The notes under the pieces: model-generated | What the model was told of the DNA's origin: nothing | The model's database searches: none | What the model saw: the letters and a program-made list of their open reading frames with translations, nothing else | Translations under genes and position numbers: made by a program | Assembly (NCBI RefSeq): GCF_910596095.1 | Contig: NC_056553.1 | Span: 14,183,291 to 14,247,290, forward strand | Source of the DNA: Thunnus maccoyii | Lineage: Eukaryota; Chordata; Actinopteri; Scombriformes; Scombridae | Reading direction: 5' to 3' | DNA: 64,000 bases | Shown: piece after piece, positions 29,011 through 42,550 of the stretch | How positions within the stretch are numbered: the first letter of the stretch is position 1 | How the letters are laid out: the number at the start of each line of letters is the position of its first letter

Positions 29011-31104
29011 TTTCTTTTGCGCATGTCCGCGTTAAAGGAATGAGGACCTCTACGGTCTGTCCGTCTAGCTGCCTGACTTTGTCATTTACTCTAGTAAGCG
29101 AAAGCCTAACAAAATATTATAAAACTACATTAATATGATGGCATTTTTTTTTAATTTTAAAAAATATGGCATTAATTGTTTAATTTTTCTTTTGTAATGC
29201 TGTTGGTTGAATGGCCCCTAAATTTACAGCTACATTTTGATTTTGTTTCATTTAGAAAGTTCAGCAACGAATTCTGGAAAGTTAACACTAATTTTAAAAT
29301 GTTTATTCGGCAACCCAAGAACATTTTTTGGCACATTTTGTCATTGTTATGAAATAAGGTGGTCTCATGATGAGACCATGGATGACACACTATACCTTCC
29401 ATGGGGTAGGTAAATACCCATGGATGTTGGTAATACCACATGTGATGTTATGCACGTATTGACCGGCAGAGGGAGCAAACACTTCATTTTGCAGACCGGT
29501 ATCAAAGCGCGTCTGGAGGTGGGAAAGTTTCCTTTGCTGAACCTTTCCACTGGATCCCATTTGGAAAAAAAGACAACCTCGTCTATTCCAGGATGTAAAA
29601 CCGGTAGTGTGATGCAGGTTTATGAATGAATACACATATTCCAGATTGACTTTAAAGGTCATGCACATCTATTCAAGATGCATATTTAATTGATTCAAAT
29701 GAATGAAAGTAGTCTACTCCTATGGTCCAAATATAGATTTGACACACTCTCTGCGTATTTCCATTTTTGTATGACTTATCTTTCTCTTCTCAGCAAAAAT
29801 ATAATGCAAATATTTTAGAAGCAAAATCTTTTTGCAAAATATTTAACATATTAGCTGATAGTCCTAAATAGAATGAAGAGCTACAGTATATTAACAATAT
29901 GAATATATACTATATTAACATCAACATTAACATTAACATATACACACAATTAAGAGTACTTTATCCTTCAAAAATTGAATGGTCTGTTAGGAACATTTAG
30001 AATAAACAGGCACACTTTGGCTTGTAATACCACATGTTTCTGTTAATACATAGGCAGTTTTGCTGAAGCAAGATTTTAAATGTGACTTTCGCTGAATGCA
30101 ATAATCACATTCTGGTATTACATTAGTAAAGGATCTGAAATTTCTTCTACCACTGCTTTGGCCCCCTGGCACGCCCACTAACCAGCAGCAAACGTCCTGC
30201 AGAGCGTTGCACAACGTCGAAAACGTGAGTTAAATAAAGAAAAAAAAACCCTTGCAAACCGGTGAAAAAGGTCTGCACATTGAACGCACCCCAGGTGAGT
30301 CCGTGGAAGTCTTGTCTGTGTGTCTAGGCCATTAAGTTTATTGGCTATCATAATCACCTTCGTGTTAGACAGAAAAACCATTTATGCACATATAGATCAC
30401 ATATAGATTGAAACATACGGATGTATATTACCCAAGTCTGTCTGGGTGCGTATTTTATCGATTCTCTTTCACCTTCCGCAATGCGCAGATCTGAATGGAT
30501 TATTGTCAGACAATACAGCTGTATTGTCTTAGACTGCTTCTGAATTAAATTCAGTATTGTGTTCAAATATAATTCAGATGACATAAAGTCGGGATATTCT
30601 TTAAGGAATAACAAGGATTTTGCTTGTTCCATGTATGGGCGGACATTGACCTGGACTTGCAGACTATGGCATGACTGATGTTTTAAATTTGCATTTCGTG
30701 TTGGAAACCCTCTGTATCCGTTCATATCTAATTATATCCAGTGCTCATAAAATCCCAATCACAACCTTAATCCAAAATAAGGATTAAGACAAGCTCACTT
30801 ATTAAATAAATCAAAACAAATCGGATATTTAGTCAGACAGTCCTGTTTGTGTAACTGGTTGTGTAACTAAGACATATTTTTCTCATAACAAATAGCTTTG
30901 TTTTAAAGATATTAAAAGCCCAAACAGAAAGAAGCAGTGGCTTTTAAAGAACAGGACAGCCGGATCTCTGATCTTCCTTTGGGATATTGAATTGGAAACA
31001 AATCGCAGCAGATTAGTGTTAAGTAAAATATTTGAGGTTACATCACCGCTGAGTGTACTGTATAGACCTGGCGCTTCATCCTGACAGGCGCTCAAGTCTC
31101 AGTC
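29011..31104. other. Divergent intergenic region between rpl7 and rdh10
   Basis: The two genes are read away from each other across about 2.1 kb. Most of it is AT-rich; a CG-containing block lies at 29450-29530 and another at 30160-30320. Open frames on both strands (for example 29390-29668 and 30354-30725) have no recognisable domain. No repeat of known type was found. Confidence 0.45.
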
Positions 31105-31151
31105 CTATTGGTCCTCAGTCAATTGCATTGATGGGTGGACTGAATAAATAG
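31105..31151 (+). promoter_or_regulatory. Candidate rdh10 core promoter
   Basis: An inverted CCAAT box (ctattggtcc, 31105-31114) is followed 30-odd bases later by aataaatag (31143-31151), a near match to a TATA element. Transcription would start near 31175, giving a 5' UTR of about 340 bases that matches the purine-rich, then mixed sequence up to the ATG. Confidence 0.45.
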
Positions 31152-31357
31152 CGAGTGAGATGCAGTTGAGGATGAGATGAGTAGAGGAGCAGCAGAGGAA
31201 GTGGGAGGCACACAGTTCATAGTAGCTGCTCGTAACTCACTGCAACAGCGCGCTGTAGCGGCAACTGGACCCTGACTGACTGAGCAGCATCTTTAACTCT
31301 CCTTGCACACACAAGTTGTGGTCTCGTTTTCGCCTTTTTTTCGCCACTTTTTTGTGT

Positions 31358-31498
31358 ATGAGCGTTGTTCGCGTTTCCTGCCTGCACTGTGATCCAGTCT
31401 TGTCGGCGTCACCCTTACCTTCTTACCCGCTGTTAACAGGTTGCAAGAGGGGGAAACCTTCCCTGCGCTTCTGCCGCTGTTCAACTAGAATTGATTGA
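31358..31498 (+). other. Upstream ORF in the rdh10 5' UTR
   Basis: ATG at 31358 opens a 46-codon frame that ends 14 bases before the rdh10 start codon at 31513. Its start context (tgtATGa) is weak. The peptide is rich in Cys, Ser, Pro and Arg (MSVVRVSCLHCDPV at its start) and shows no known motif. If the transcript begins near 31175, ribosomes meet this frame first. Confidence 0.5.
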
Positions 31499-31512
31499 AA
31501 CCTTGAGTCAAG

Positions 31513-34500
31513 ATGATGATGATAATTATTGCGGAGTTCTTCATGGTCATTTTGAAGGTGCTCTGGGCTTTTGTAACAGCCGGGGCTAAGTGGGTTGTGC
31601 GGCCCAAGGAGAAGAGCGTGGCGGGACAGGTGTGCGTGATCACCGGGGCTGGAAGCGGCCTCGGGCGGTTCTTCGCCAAGGAGTTCGCCCGGAGACGAGC
31701 GATACTGGTGCTATGGGACATAAACAGCCAAAGCAACGAAGAAACAGCAGAGATGGTGCGGCAGATATACCATGAACTCGACACTCCCATAGCTAAAGAC
31801 GGTAAGTCTTCTTTCCTTGCAGCAATTAGGATGTCATGAGTTTAATTTTTACGCACGGTCAGCAAAACGCTTGGCGTCTTAGGTGGTATTCTTGTCTGGC
31901 AAAGCGTATTTCAAGGATACAAGCTGCCGTAGTATCGTAAGCTGTGTTACAATGAATGCACTGAAATGTTTCACATGTGGTTGTATCGCTGCACACAGTT
32001 ACATATTTTGAAATATAACCAGTCAGACTTTGGAATACTTGTTCAGATTGTTATTTCCAAAAGGGTGTAACAACTGGCTGAAAGGTGAACTCTATAAATA
32101 TATTTAAAACTGACTCAAAACAACTGCTGAATGATTCAAGCTGTGGATAACAAGCAGTATTTTTAAAAAGTCATGCAGTTTCATTTAATAATTTTTGATA
32201 TTGGCAAACTTTAACATCAAACTTGTTCAACTGATCCCCTTTATCATATCTTTCCCTCCTCTTTAGGACCTGTTGGAGGGGTCGAGGAAGTCCCTCCTTT
32301 CCAGCCGCAGGTCTACACCTATGTGTGTGATGTGGGAAAGCGGGAGAGTGTGTATTCTACAGCTGAGAAGGTGCGTCGGGAGGTGGGAGAGGTGGACATA
32401 CTGATCAACAATGCCGGTGTCGTCTCTGGCCATCACCTTCTAGAGTGCCCCGATGAGCTGATTGAGCGCACCATGGTGGTCAACTGCCACGCACACTTTT
32501 GGGTGAGTTGATGCACAGGCGATTAAGGATGCCATCATGGCAGAAAATAATAGTTTTAGCAGCATGTGGACAGTGTTAGGACTTCAAGTGTGATGGTATC
32601 ATTCCCACATGACATCTGCCTCAGTTTCCATGAGCACAATGTTATCAAATGTGTTTACTGTGATGCCAGGTTCACAGGAATGTTTCCATTCTGACATGCA
32701 TGCCTATTCATAATCTTATTCTACTGTGTGCCAGACTCAAGAATCAGGGGTTTGTGGAAGTGCGTGTGCTTGCCTGCCTCCCAGTGTGTGTTTGTGTCAA
32801 GAATGAGAAAGTATGACCATATAATGCCTCGCATCTTCAGATTTCAGCCCCGTTTAGTTTGATTATGCCAGAGGAAAGTCACGGGTTTGGTTTTTCATGT
32901 CTTTCCTTCGCTGCTCTTTGGCAGCACCAGTCAATGAGGATCTCTGTTATGTCAGCCCTTCCTTCTCCTCTGCTTTGCCGCGCAGATCTGCACAAATCTG
33001 ACTTGCGTGATGGAAGCAGGGGGTTCTGTACGTGGGTTGGATCTGTCTCAGATCAGCTCGCCACATTTTGTTGGCAGGCAGCATTTTGTTGTGTGTTAGA
33101 TTTTACTCTGGCTCTGTTTCTCTGGCCTTTCAGTGTGAATGCTTATCTGAAAGTAATAGGTGGACCTGATGGAGGGAATATGTTGCACTAGATAAGCACA
33201 AGCTGCAGCGTTGAACAGGGCCAGGTGCTATCACAGCTTCTTTTGCTTGTGTGTTTTGGGAGTGTGGAAAGACAATCTTTGCAGCTTTGCCACAGCAATT
33301 AAAAAATCCATTGAGAAGGGCAACCTTACTGATTGGGTGGTTGGGGTGTTTTGCATTCAAACCCCTCTCAGGCTTATCCAATCACCAATAAACCAGTAAT
33401 TGGAAGGGAATTGATTGCACAGCTTGGCTACAGCCACCTGTGTGGGACAATTGCAGTGATTGTGCACAAATTGGTTTACAGGCCGGCTGTAGAGTAAACT
33501 GCAAGAATTTGGAATAGCCCTTTGCCTAGTGGCATGGCTCTGAATTGACCATTTCATCTGTGATTGTATTTGTCACGATATATTAAGCAATGTGTCTAGT
33601 GAAGCGGGCGTTGTTCATTTTGAGACTTTGGCCGCAGGCTCTTCTTTTTCCGGAGATCTGCATTCTCAATGATACCATGAAACCGCAGTGATTTGAAGCT
33701 CCCTAATTGAGCATGAAAATCTCTTGTGTTGTCAGTCAGACAGGTTGTGTATTTCCTCCTTAATGGATGCTCCATTCAACTATTCATGTGCCTCTCTGCT
33801 GGCTATCTCCATGTTCTCTTACATCCAAGATTTGGAGTCAGGATCCACTGGTTGGGTGGCAGATTTGGGATTCTTAATAGAGGTCTGTGTTTGTGTTCTC
33901 CCATATTCTGTGGAGAGCGTGGTTTCTTTAGGGGTGGGGTGGGGGGGCAGATGAAAGAAGGACTTAATGAATGGCGACAGCCAGAATGGAGGATGTGGTT
34001 CATTAAAGACACAAGCTAGATGAATAGAGCTTAGACTAACAGGGACCTGTCCACTTTCCTCTCTTACACAAACATGATACAGTTGCTCTCTGCATGCAGG
34101 TGGTACAATACACAAACCTTTGATCTTTTTTTTTTTTTTTTTTTCCACTTTTGAACAACAGGTTTTTTTTAAAATGACTTACAGTTTATGACTCACATTA
34201 GTTGTACAAAGTTTGACGTGTATTTGAAACCCTCTCTGAGGTATTTGATTTCAAGGCTTTTTATAGAATGATGACACTAAAGAGATATTTCAAAAGAGGA
34301 GTTTTTTTCTTTTATGAAGACTGGAATTAGGGATTAACTTGAAGAGTCATTCAGCTCCTGTCGTTCTAATTTACAGAAGCACAGAGGTTTGCTCGTTCCA
34401 CCATTGTAGTTTCTTTTAATGCGTCAGCAGTGGACATAAATAGCCGCAGTACATTCTTCTTGCAGTATGTTCATCTTACTCAGCTTGTCCAGAGTCATTA

Positions 34501-37500
34501 TTCTGCAAATATATAATGACGCTATACCAAAACTTCTTCACCATCTTAATCCCAGCCATTTATTGATATTTTCCAGCACCCATTTTCTCCAGAGCAACAT
34601 GACAGCAGGTTCATAGCTGTCTCTACATCTGAAATGCACCACTGAGTAAAAGAAATGAGCAAAGCAAAGGCGAGAGTCCAGACATGAAGAGAAAAGATTT
34701 TTATTTTATGTGTGAATTCTCATTTGTTGGACTGTGTGGTGGGAATAAGGCAGGGATTGAGGCATGAGCAGGAAACTGATGGTAATCGTAGTGTGTGGGT
34801 GTCTGCCAGACCAACCCAGCTCAGACCCCACACTTCCATCCTCCTTCCACAGGCCCCTCAGACTCCTCCCAACCTGATTTGGAGGCAGTGGGTGCAGCTG
34901 CATGGGAGTCATGGAGGCCAGCTCTGTTCATCCGGCTCTGCCACACACACAGACACACACATGGACAAACAGCTATGATTCAGTCTCTTGTTCCCTTCTG
35001 GATTTTTTTTATGAGGCAGGGGGTCATCACATTCAATTTGTCTGATGATGCTTTGATTAGTCCAGCTGGCCATTTGTGATGTTTGAGCCAGTTTTTAGTC
35101 ATGCCGGAAACAGACTGTGCACGTATTCCACCCAGTGTCACCAGAGTTACTGTGTTTAGTGGACTGACATGAAAGGAAATCATCTTCAGCATCTTGAGCT
35201 GGTTATACAACAGGTGGTTTATGAACAATAAGCAGTGATTCGCCTTCGCGTGGAAATCCTACCGCTCTTGTGCGCTGACATGAAAGCGCAGAGCACTCGC
35301 GAGTGACATGGCGGGAAAAGAGCAGAGGAAAGAAAAGAGGAAGGAAGGCAGTGCCGTCCCATCCACAGGCGAGGCAAGAGGGTAATGGTAAGCTGCTGCT
35401 GACCCACTTTATCTGACAATTGGTTTCTTGTCTGTGGATCAGCTTGACAAGATGCCAGGCGACAGGAGCCAAGTTCCGCAGGCCGCATTCCTGCTGTAGT
35501 CAGAGAAAGGAGGCAGCCAGGCAGAAGGGTCCTACTTGACTGGCTTTATACGGGCCCCTCCTCAAGCCTGGTGCACCTGTACCCTCAGTGGAGCCAGCCA
35601 TGACTACTCCTGTGTTGGTTCTCTCCTTAAGCATGTACCTGTTCAAGATTTAAGGGATGAGATTAAAGGAAGGAGTTAGCATTTAGGACCAAAAGTCTTG
35701 TATTTTTTCAGACAAAAACACTTCAATATTGAAAACTTATATAAAAATGTCTTAAATGACTTAAAATAATACCAACCTTAGCTAGCATAATGTCTTTAGG
35801 TAAACATTCACAAGTTCTAATGGCTGATGTCTGATTGCCAGAGAACCTCAATTTGTTATTAAAATTGATCTAGCAGGTGACCAAATGTAAAACTAAGGTG
35901 GTTTAGAATTGCTGGCGACACATTTTGTTGAGCTCCTCTCCTCTTGGTGTATTGACACCACGTCCTCCCTATTCTATTGATGTTGCTTTTCAGGTAAATT
36001 GGATTCCTGTTGTACAACCAGCAGAGAGGCTAGCAGAGGCTGATTGACTAGCATGGCCACCTCAATATGACCAATCTGCATCCACCATCCCTGGTGACCA
36101 CTAAACTCAACCCACACAAATTCCAGGATCTGTTGTAGGATCAGATGAGCTCTTTGTGGTGACTCGAGCTCCGGCGTTTTTCTCTCCCTCTCTGCTTCAT
36201 TCTCTCGTCCAGGGAGAAGTCAGCCCAATTAAATGGCCATCTGGTCCTACGCAAAGGCCAATATTTTGTTCATATTCCTGTTGGTCAGGCGCTAGCACTA
36301 ATGCAGCCTGACACCCCAGCTGCAAGAAGCTTTGTGTGGCTTAAATGCTCCTGGGGGCACGCACCAATTAGGGGGTGCAAGCGGGCAGGGCACCCCCACA
36401 TAGGCCAAGGAGGCCCGGCTGTGTCAGCGGGTAATTTAGTGGAACAAGGGAGCGTTGAGACCCAATTACGGCAGCTCTGATGTAAGACACGAGCCCCTGG
36501 TTGCCTTCACACATTTTGTGTCTGAGAGGTCAGTGGGGGTCATACCCACATGCCAGAGCTGCCATGAGAAGCAGGACATAATGGGAGGGTGTGAGAGACG
36601 GGACGTTTGGTCACGTTTAGCCCCGTCCTCCAGTCTGAGGGAATCAGCCTTTCCTTCATCAGCTCCAGTCATTTTCAAACCACTCAGCAAAATTGTCCAG
36701 TTGTATCTAAGTGTTGGCTTTAGTCGTAGAGTGTTGTGCCAGGTCAAGTCATTCTCTGCTCTCTGAAAGTTGCTGTGGGAGTGGGAAACTTTGGCTCAAG
36801 TCAGGTATGGGCATATCTTAAGTTAATGCTTCATTTCAGCTCCCTCCCTTATCCACTGCCATTCTGGCTCACAGAGGCCTCTCTCAGTTTTTTTGCCCAA
36901 GCCTCATGCTCTCACTCTTCCCTCTCTTTGAGCCCCATCATTTGATGAACTGAATATTGCAGCAACATGAAAATTTATTTCCTGGGAAAGCGCAGATGTT
37001 TGGAGCTGAGTCAGATCAGTTATACCTGCCTATAGAATTCACTCCAAAACGGTGAAGTCATCTTCCTTACACCAGCCTTTCTCAGCCTAGATTTGATTTA
37101 TTGCTTCCAGTTTTATTTACCTGGCATAACACAGAGAAAGATGTCCAAATACTGATGCAAAGCCTATCAGAAATTGCACTAGAAGTTTAGAAGGTCTGAT
37201 GCAGTTAATCTCTGGGTGCAGTTTTAATGAGGCTTCTCCTCTCCTGCCAGTGGTTTCATGGCTGTACTACCTGGTACCATGCTCTCTCTGGCTCCCTGCT
37301 CCCCTCTAGCAAATGTTTACAAAGGAGGCTGAATCATTTCTCTGGCAAGGCTTTCATACTGTACCAACCAATGAAACTTTACCTTTCATTTATATGACCA
37401 CATAATAATTGGAAGCTAGGAATAAAAATGTCAAAAGTAAATTACAAAGGCACACCTCAATTCTCCAGGACCCAAAGTGATGTTTTAAACATCTTACTTT

Positions 37501-40500
37501 ATCTGTAAAACTGTCAAAAAACCCAGAGGTACTACATTTTACATTTTATATTCCAACAAATGTTGGGTGTTCTTGTTAAAATTGCCCTTGATTAACTTTC
37601 TGTCTTCTTACTAAAATCAATTTTATCGACTAATTATTTTATAACTATTGGGAATCTTGTGTGTTTTTGTGATGCAAGTGCCCTCAGTGTTATGTTTGTA
37701 ACCTTGGTGACATTTTAAAAGAAAAGAGTAGGCTACATTCATTGTTCTTCACTATGGCAGCGCATATCTGACTTGAATAGATCTAGCACTGCTTCCAACA
37801 AAAGGCCTGCTGGTTGTTTGTAGACCTCCTAGTGGGAGAGTGATTGGTCAGTTCCTATCATTGCCTTCACATGTCACACCTGCTGATTGGCTCATGCTGT
37901 GTCCAGGGCAGCTCCAAAGTCAGCAGACGGACAGAATGAGGAAAGGATCCATAGGTTAATCAAGTGTAACTGCTCATTTTCTCTCTCTCTGAGTCTCCTC
38001 CCCGGTGTTGCTCGTCTTACCACCTCACTGACTCCCATTGGATCAGTCAATAGAACCGCTCAGACTCTCACGTGGCACTCCGGTGAAACTCTTTAATCTC
38101 AGTGCTCATCTCGCAACCAATTGTTCTGCAGACTGGGCGCAAGGCTGTGCGGATAGACCAGAGGCTGAATTGTATTGTTAGAAGTGTTGAGTGAACGGAG
38201 GCCTGCGATTGGTGTTGTCACCACCTCTTTAGAGCCGGGCCCAACGATGGGCACCAGATCTGTGTGGGAAAAGAACAGATTGTACAGCAGCACACACACC
38301 ACATACCTGCTTGTTCAGGCGATACCTGAGGATGGGGAAAACCTTCATCCTCTTCTATCCTCAACATCCAATTCACGCCCGCCACAAATAAAAAAAACTT
38401 TCAACATAGCTTTTTTTTTTTTTTTTTTTTTTTTTTGTACATTCAAATGCTGCACCTCCAGTGCTCAGTCTGACTTTTGTTTTTGTGCCTGTTATGAATT
38501 CTCATTCAGACGCCTCTCTCTGCATCACCATGGAGAAGACGGAGAAACAGATAGAGAGGGGGAGTTAGAGGGAGGCAGAGGGGATCAAAGGGCTTTGGCA
38601 CAGACAAACTGCACAAGTGAACTAACCTTCCTCCTTTTTTTTTCTTTGCCCTTCTGTCTCTTCTGTCCTTCCCCCAGACCACCAAGGCGTTTCTCCCCAA
38701 GATGCTGGAGCTGAATCATGGTCACATTGTGACGGTTGCCAGCTCCCTGGGTTTATTCAGCACAGCTGGAGTGGAGGTTAGTATCATACACAACAACACA
38801 TACACATCCATCGTTCCCACCATCCAAAACCAGTGCTTTTCTCAAAATCCCTCACTGTGCCAGCTAGCACACTGAGCCGGGGGAGGTTAGGCCCCCTTTC
38901 TCTAGTTGTCCCTCCACCCGTTAAATTAAGGGACACAGATGAGCATTGGGGAGCCTCTTATAGATTCCTCTATCTGCAGCAGTGGGGGTGTGGGGCCCCT
39001 ATTGGGCTCTGGCCCCAGGGCCAGAATGAACTGACAGCTCCCCAAGGGACAGAGACATCTTCATCACTGCTTTGTGAACAACTTTGTGCTCACTCAGTAT
39101 TCAGGTCACAGCAGCTTTCCATGGATAAGGTTTTGATTTTCCTTCCTATAGTTTTTTTTTTTTTTTTTTTTTTCTACCACAGTCCAGATTCTTTTTGTTA
39201 TTTTAATGCATATTAAAATATTTAGTGGGGTCATTTATCTCCATAACCACAGCGGGAGTAAATTGGTAGCCCTCCTATAAGGTTTGTTTTAATATTTTTA
39301 GAGAACAGCGTTCTCATTTATCCCCTCTGCTGAGAATGGTGTCATTTTCAGATGTTCTATAGGGACTACTAGACCATTTGCCTTTGTTTTTATAGCTGTA
39401 CATTTGCTTTTGTTGTACAAGCATTCACCCATAATGATTAAGTCCCCCTTCAAAGGAGCTGAAGTGCAGTCAGTTTTTGTTAACCTATTATACTTCCTGG
39501 AAATGCCTCCAATGTGATTTCAAACATACACATTAATTTCAAGGAACCAAAGCCCTCGTCTATCATGTGGGCACAGTCAAATCTCTTTATCCTCCCCATG
39601 TTCATCGACATGCATCTGTGTTTGCCCAAGCCCTTTTTTTTAAAAGATTATTTCCACGGTGAACCACATCAAAACCTTCCCGCCAAGCATTCTCCTGATG
39701 CACTGGAGAAGAATGCTAATGAAACCGTAGAACAGCGGACAGGCTTGCTCTGGTTTTTGTGGCTGTATCATTAACAGCAAGGAGAGACCTCTGTGCCCAA
39801 GGGGCATGTTTGATAATGTTCTCTGTGGTCCCTGGGTGCGGGCAGGGGCAGAGCTTTACAGGGCTAACCTGTTCTCTCTTTATTCCCTCAGGATTACTGT
39901 GCCAGTAAATTTGGTGCCATTGGGTTCCACGAGTCACTGAGCCATGAGCTGAAGGCTTCGGAGAAGGATGGCATCAATATGACTCTGGTGTGCCCTTACC
40001 TGGTCGACACGGGAATGTTCAAAGGCTGCAGGATAAGGTAAGCTTCAATACACACTGGCCAGTGTAATAATGTTTGTGTGCACAGTTCTTTTTTTAAAGA
40101 GTTTCTTGCACCTGGGATGAGTTTGTCATCTCTAATTTTCACCATATAAAATTGCCTCACAAACACCATCTGATCTTCAAAGCAGCAGACGATGGTTTGT
40201 GTTGTGTGAGAGACAAAATAAAGTCACTTTAATGCCATTGGTCTGCTCTGTGCTTAAACAAAGAGGGTGGCTTTCCCAGGAGAAAATCTCACCAACAGGT
40301 GCACCTGGGCTAACCCCCCCCTCCCTCTCCCCCAGCCAAAGTAATAGTCCCCGCTTTGTTTGATGGTTACAATCAGCAGATGGAATGTTCCTTTTCTTTA
40401 CTGTCTCAGGGCTTTGGAACAAACTGTGTGACTATACATAAAGAATGGAAGACAGTCAACCATCAATAACCAGTTGAAAAAGCCATTTATTGCTGCAGCT

Positions 40501-41021
40501 CTGAATTATTTAAATCAAAGATAATTGGCCCTGCCTACAGACTGAAATTCTTAAAATAAAATTTTACTAAAACTGGTTAAGTTTCCCTGAATTTTGGGCC
40601 TGTAAATAACAAAGTGATATTTTTCTGTCCACTTAGGAAGGAGATTGAGCCATTTCTGCCTCCCTTGAAGCCAGAGTTTTGTGTGAAACAGGCCATGAGG
40701 GCCATCCTCACTGACCAGCCCATGATCTGTACACCTCGCATCGTCTATATGGTCAACTTCATGAAAAGGTGAGTTGCCTCCTTCATTTGTACAGATCCTT
40801 ATTACTTCCCTCTCACCCCACATATCTCCATCAGCTCACCGTAAACTGTACAGGAGGATCATGTGACACTAATCTTATCTCTGTCCTGTCTCCGCAGCAT
40901 CCTGCCCTTCGAAGCCATTGTGTGCATGTACCGGTTCCTAGGTGCAGACAAATGTATGTACCCCTTCCTAGCTCAAAGAAAGGAGGCCATGAACAACAAT
41001 GAGGCCAAGAATGGGATCTAG
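31513..41021 (+). CDS. rdh10: Retinol dehydrogenase 10
   Basis: Short-chain dehydrogenase that oxidises all-trans-retinol to retinal with NAD, the first step of retinoic acid synthesis in vertebrate embryos; membrane-bound at ER and lipid droplets. Coding exons: 31513-31801, 32267-32502, 38678-38776, 39892-40037, 40637-40768, 40898-41021. They join in phase to 341 codons, the human length. Residues about 4-29 are a hydrophobic membrane anchor. TGAGSGLG at 44-51 is the nucleotide-binding motif, NNAGVVSG follows mid-protein, and Ser197, Tyr210 and Lys214 (in YCASK) make the catalytic set. The ending EAKNGI matches human. Relative to human, two extra N-terminal residues are offset by a shorter loop after the first exon. 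Intron 2 is long (6.2 kb). Whether this is the a or b teleost copy is undecided. Intact, very high confidence. Confidence 0.96.
34118..34144. repeat. Poly-T tract in rdh10 intron 2
   Basis: Homopolymer T run in an otherwise unremarkable stretch of intron. Confidence 0.85.
36130..36560. promoter_or_regulatory. Candidate conserved enhancer block in rdh10 intron 2
   Basis: A stretch of balanced composition and high complexity with no repeats, unlike the AT-rich intron around it. It contains several homeodomain-type TAAT or ATTA cores (for example cccaattaaatggcc, accaattaggggg, gggtaatttag, cccaattacgg). It ends with a direct repeat of nuclear-receptor half sites, aggtca and gggtca spaced by four bases (36527-36542). 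No open frame or splice signal fits an exon. The regulatory role is an inference from texture only. Confidence 0.3.
38411..38436. repeat. Poly-T tract upstream of rdh10 exon 3
   Basis: T homopolymer of about 26 bases, 240 bases upstream of the exon 3 acceptor; too far away to be its polypyrimidine tract. Confidence 0.85.
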
Positions 41022-42550
41022 GGGGTGCTGTTTGCAACACGAACAGGGGGCACATAAACCTGCAAGCATGAGGAAACAACCACTGAGGATGAAAAATGGG
41101 GAAGATGGAAGGAAAGAAGAAAAGACTGAATCTAGACTGGTGCACTTGCATTGAGCAAATGCAAAGGTTTACCATATTGTTCCTCTGGAACAAAGAAAGC
41201 TGTGTACTACACAAAGGATTTTTTTTACTTTTTTTTTTTTTTTTTTGGTCGTTTTTTTTTTTTTTTTTTTTTTAAAGTTTGTTTAAAGAAACCAACATCT
41301 ATATACTGTGTCACTAGTTTTTGAAATCATACAGAAAAGGTATCCAATAATTAACTATTTACGTAATGTAGTCACCAGCCTTATCTAGTGTTATTGTGGA
41401 AATATACAGTATGTTACTGTACAAACAGTAAAAATCTTTTTTTTTCACTTTTTTTTATTTTTTTGTAGACATGCACTGTAATTTTCTGATTTTTCTCCAC
41501 ACTGCCAGCATTCTCTGTATAGGAAGATTCAACACAGCATTTCAAACTACCCAACCTCTCCCCACACAGAGGCTCTTTATCAGTCAATCTGTTTGCAACA
41601 TACAGTACTGATTAAAGCTTGTGCCATTTAAAATAAACCAAGACAAATATTTCACAATTAAGTTTACCTTATTCAGTTAATACGTTGAGATACAAACATG
41701 TTGCATATATGTTGAAAATCAAGTCCATGCATTCCAAATGGGACATTTAATGGCCAGACTGTGGCTGACTCCAGTTTAATGAGACTCAACTGAGTCCTTT
41801 TTTTTTTAATGGTCCTGTTATTTCAGGTCTGTATTGACTAACCTCTCAAATTAAAGTGCACAAGGGAGTCAGTGTCCTGGGTTGAACTAGCATGTGTGAC
41901 ACATTCAGAATGTACTGGGAGAAACTGAGAGGAAATGCATTTTTATTTTCTCTCATTTGTCTTTATTTTTGAGATCTGTGGTGTTTATATTGTAAATTTG
42001 TTATCAATATTTTTTTGTTTAAAAAAAATAATCCAACATAGGCTGTAAGTCCAGGCGAACCGCTGGCCCAACACTGATAGTTGAGGGAAATCTATTAAAG
42101 ACACTAGCTTTCCGTATTTTTTTTTTTTTTTTTTTTTTTTCCAAAATAACACTAACTCTTCTGTCCATTGTCCACCTTGTCCAGTTAAAGTGAAATGTAA
42201 ATGTTTAAATGTAACTGTTGTGAATACCCCAGTATCCCAAAATGACTGTCTTCACCATATTTGATGTATGAATATTTTATATACCTTTTGGGACGACAAG
42301 AGTTTTTGAATTTCAACTACATTCCAATAGGCATCATTCCTTCAGTCAGTGATGAGCCTAAATTCTCTACCTCTTAATTTTTGCCTTTTTTTTTTTTTGA
42401 CAGTATGACATAAGCCTCTTTTTTTTTTTTTTTCTTTTTTTTTTTTTTTTGTAATTTTCTGAAGACTGCTCTATAGCAGAGCAAATGTGGTTCCAATGTT
42501 TAGTGTCTCTACCTAACTTAAATTAATAAAGTGATTTAGATTATTAAATG
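41022..42550 (+). other. rdh10: rdh10 3' UTR with poly-T tracts
   Basis: Non-coding sequence after the rdh10 stop to a probable polyA site. Long T runs lie at 41220-41275 (interrupted), 42117-42140, 42391-42400 and 42419-42450. AATAAA at 41632-41637 could give a short form; AATAAA at 42525-42530 followed by a GT-rich stretch is the likelier main end. The limits are inferred. Confidence 0.55.
42525..42530 (+). terminator. Distal rdh10 polyadenylation signal
   Basis: AATAAA followed 20 bases later by ggtgtgttggtatt, a GT-rich element fitting a cleavage site near 42550. Confidence 0.6.

Noticed and set aside
36527-36542. DR4 nuclear-receptor site as a retinoic acid response element
   Set aside because: Retinoic acid receptors prefer DR5 or DR2; a four-base spacing fits TR or LXR better, and one such match is expected by chance. 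Mentioned only as part of a candidate block.
38175-38714. 179-codon open frame upstream of rdh10 exon 3
   Set aside because: Includes a poly-Phe stretch from a T homopolymer and ends by reading exon 3 out of frame; no homology.
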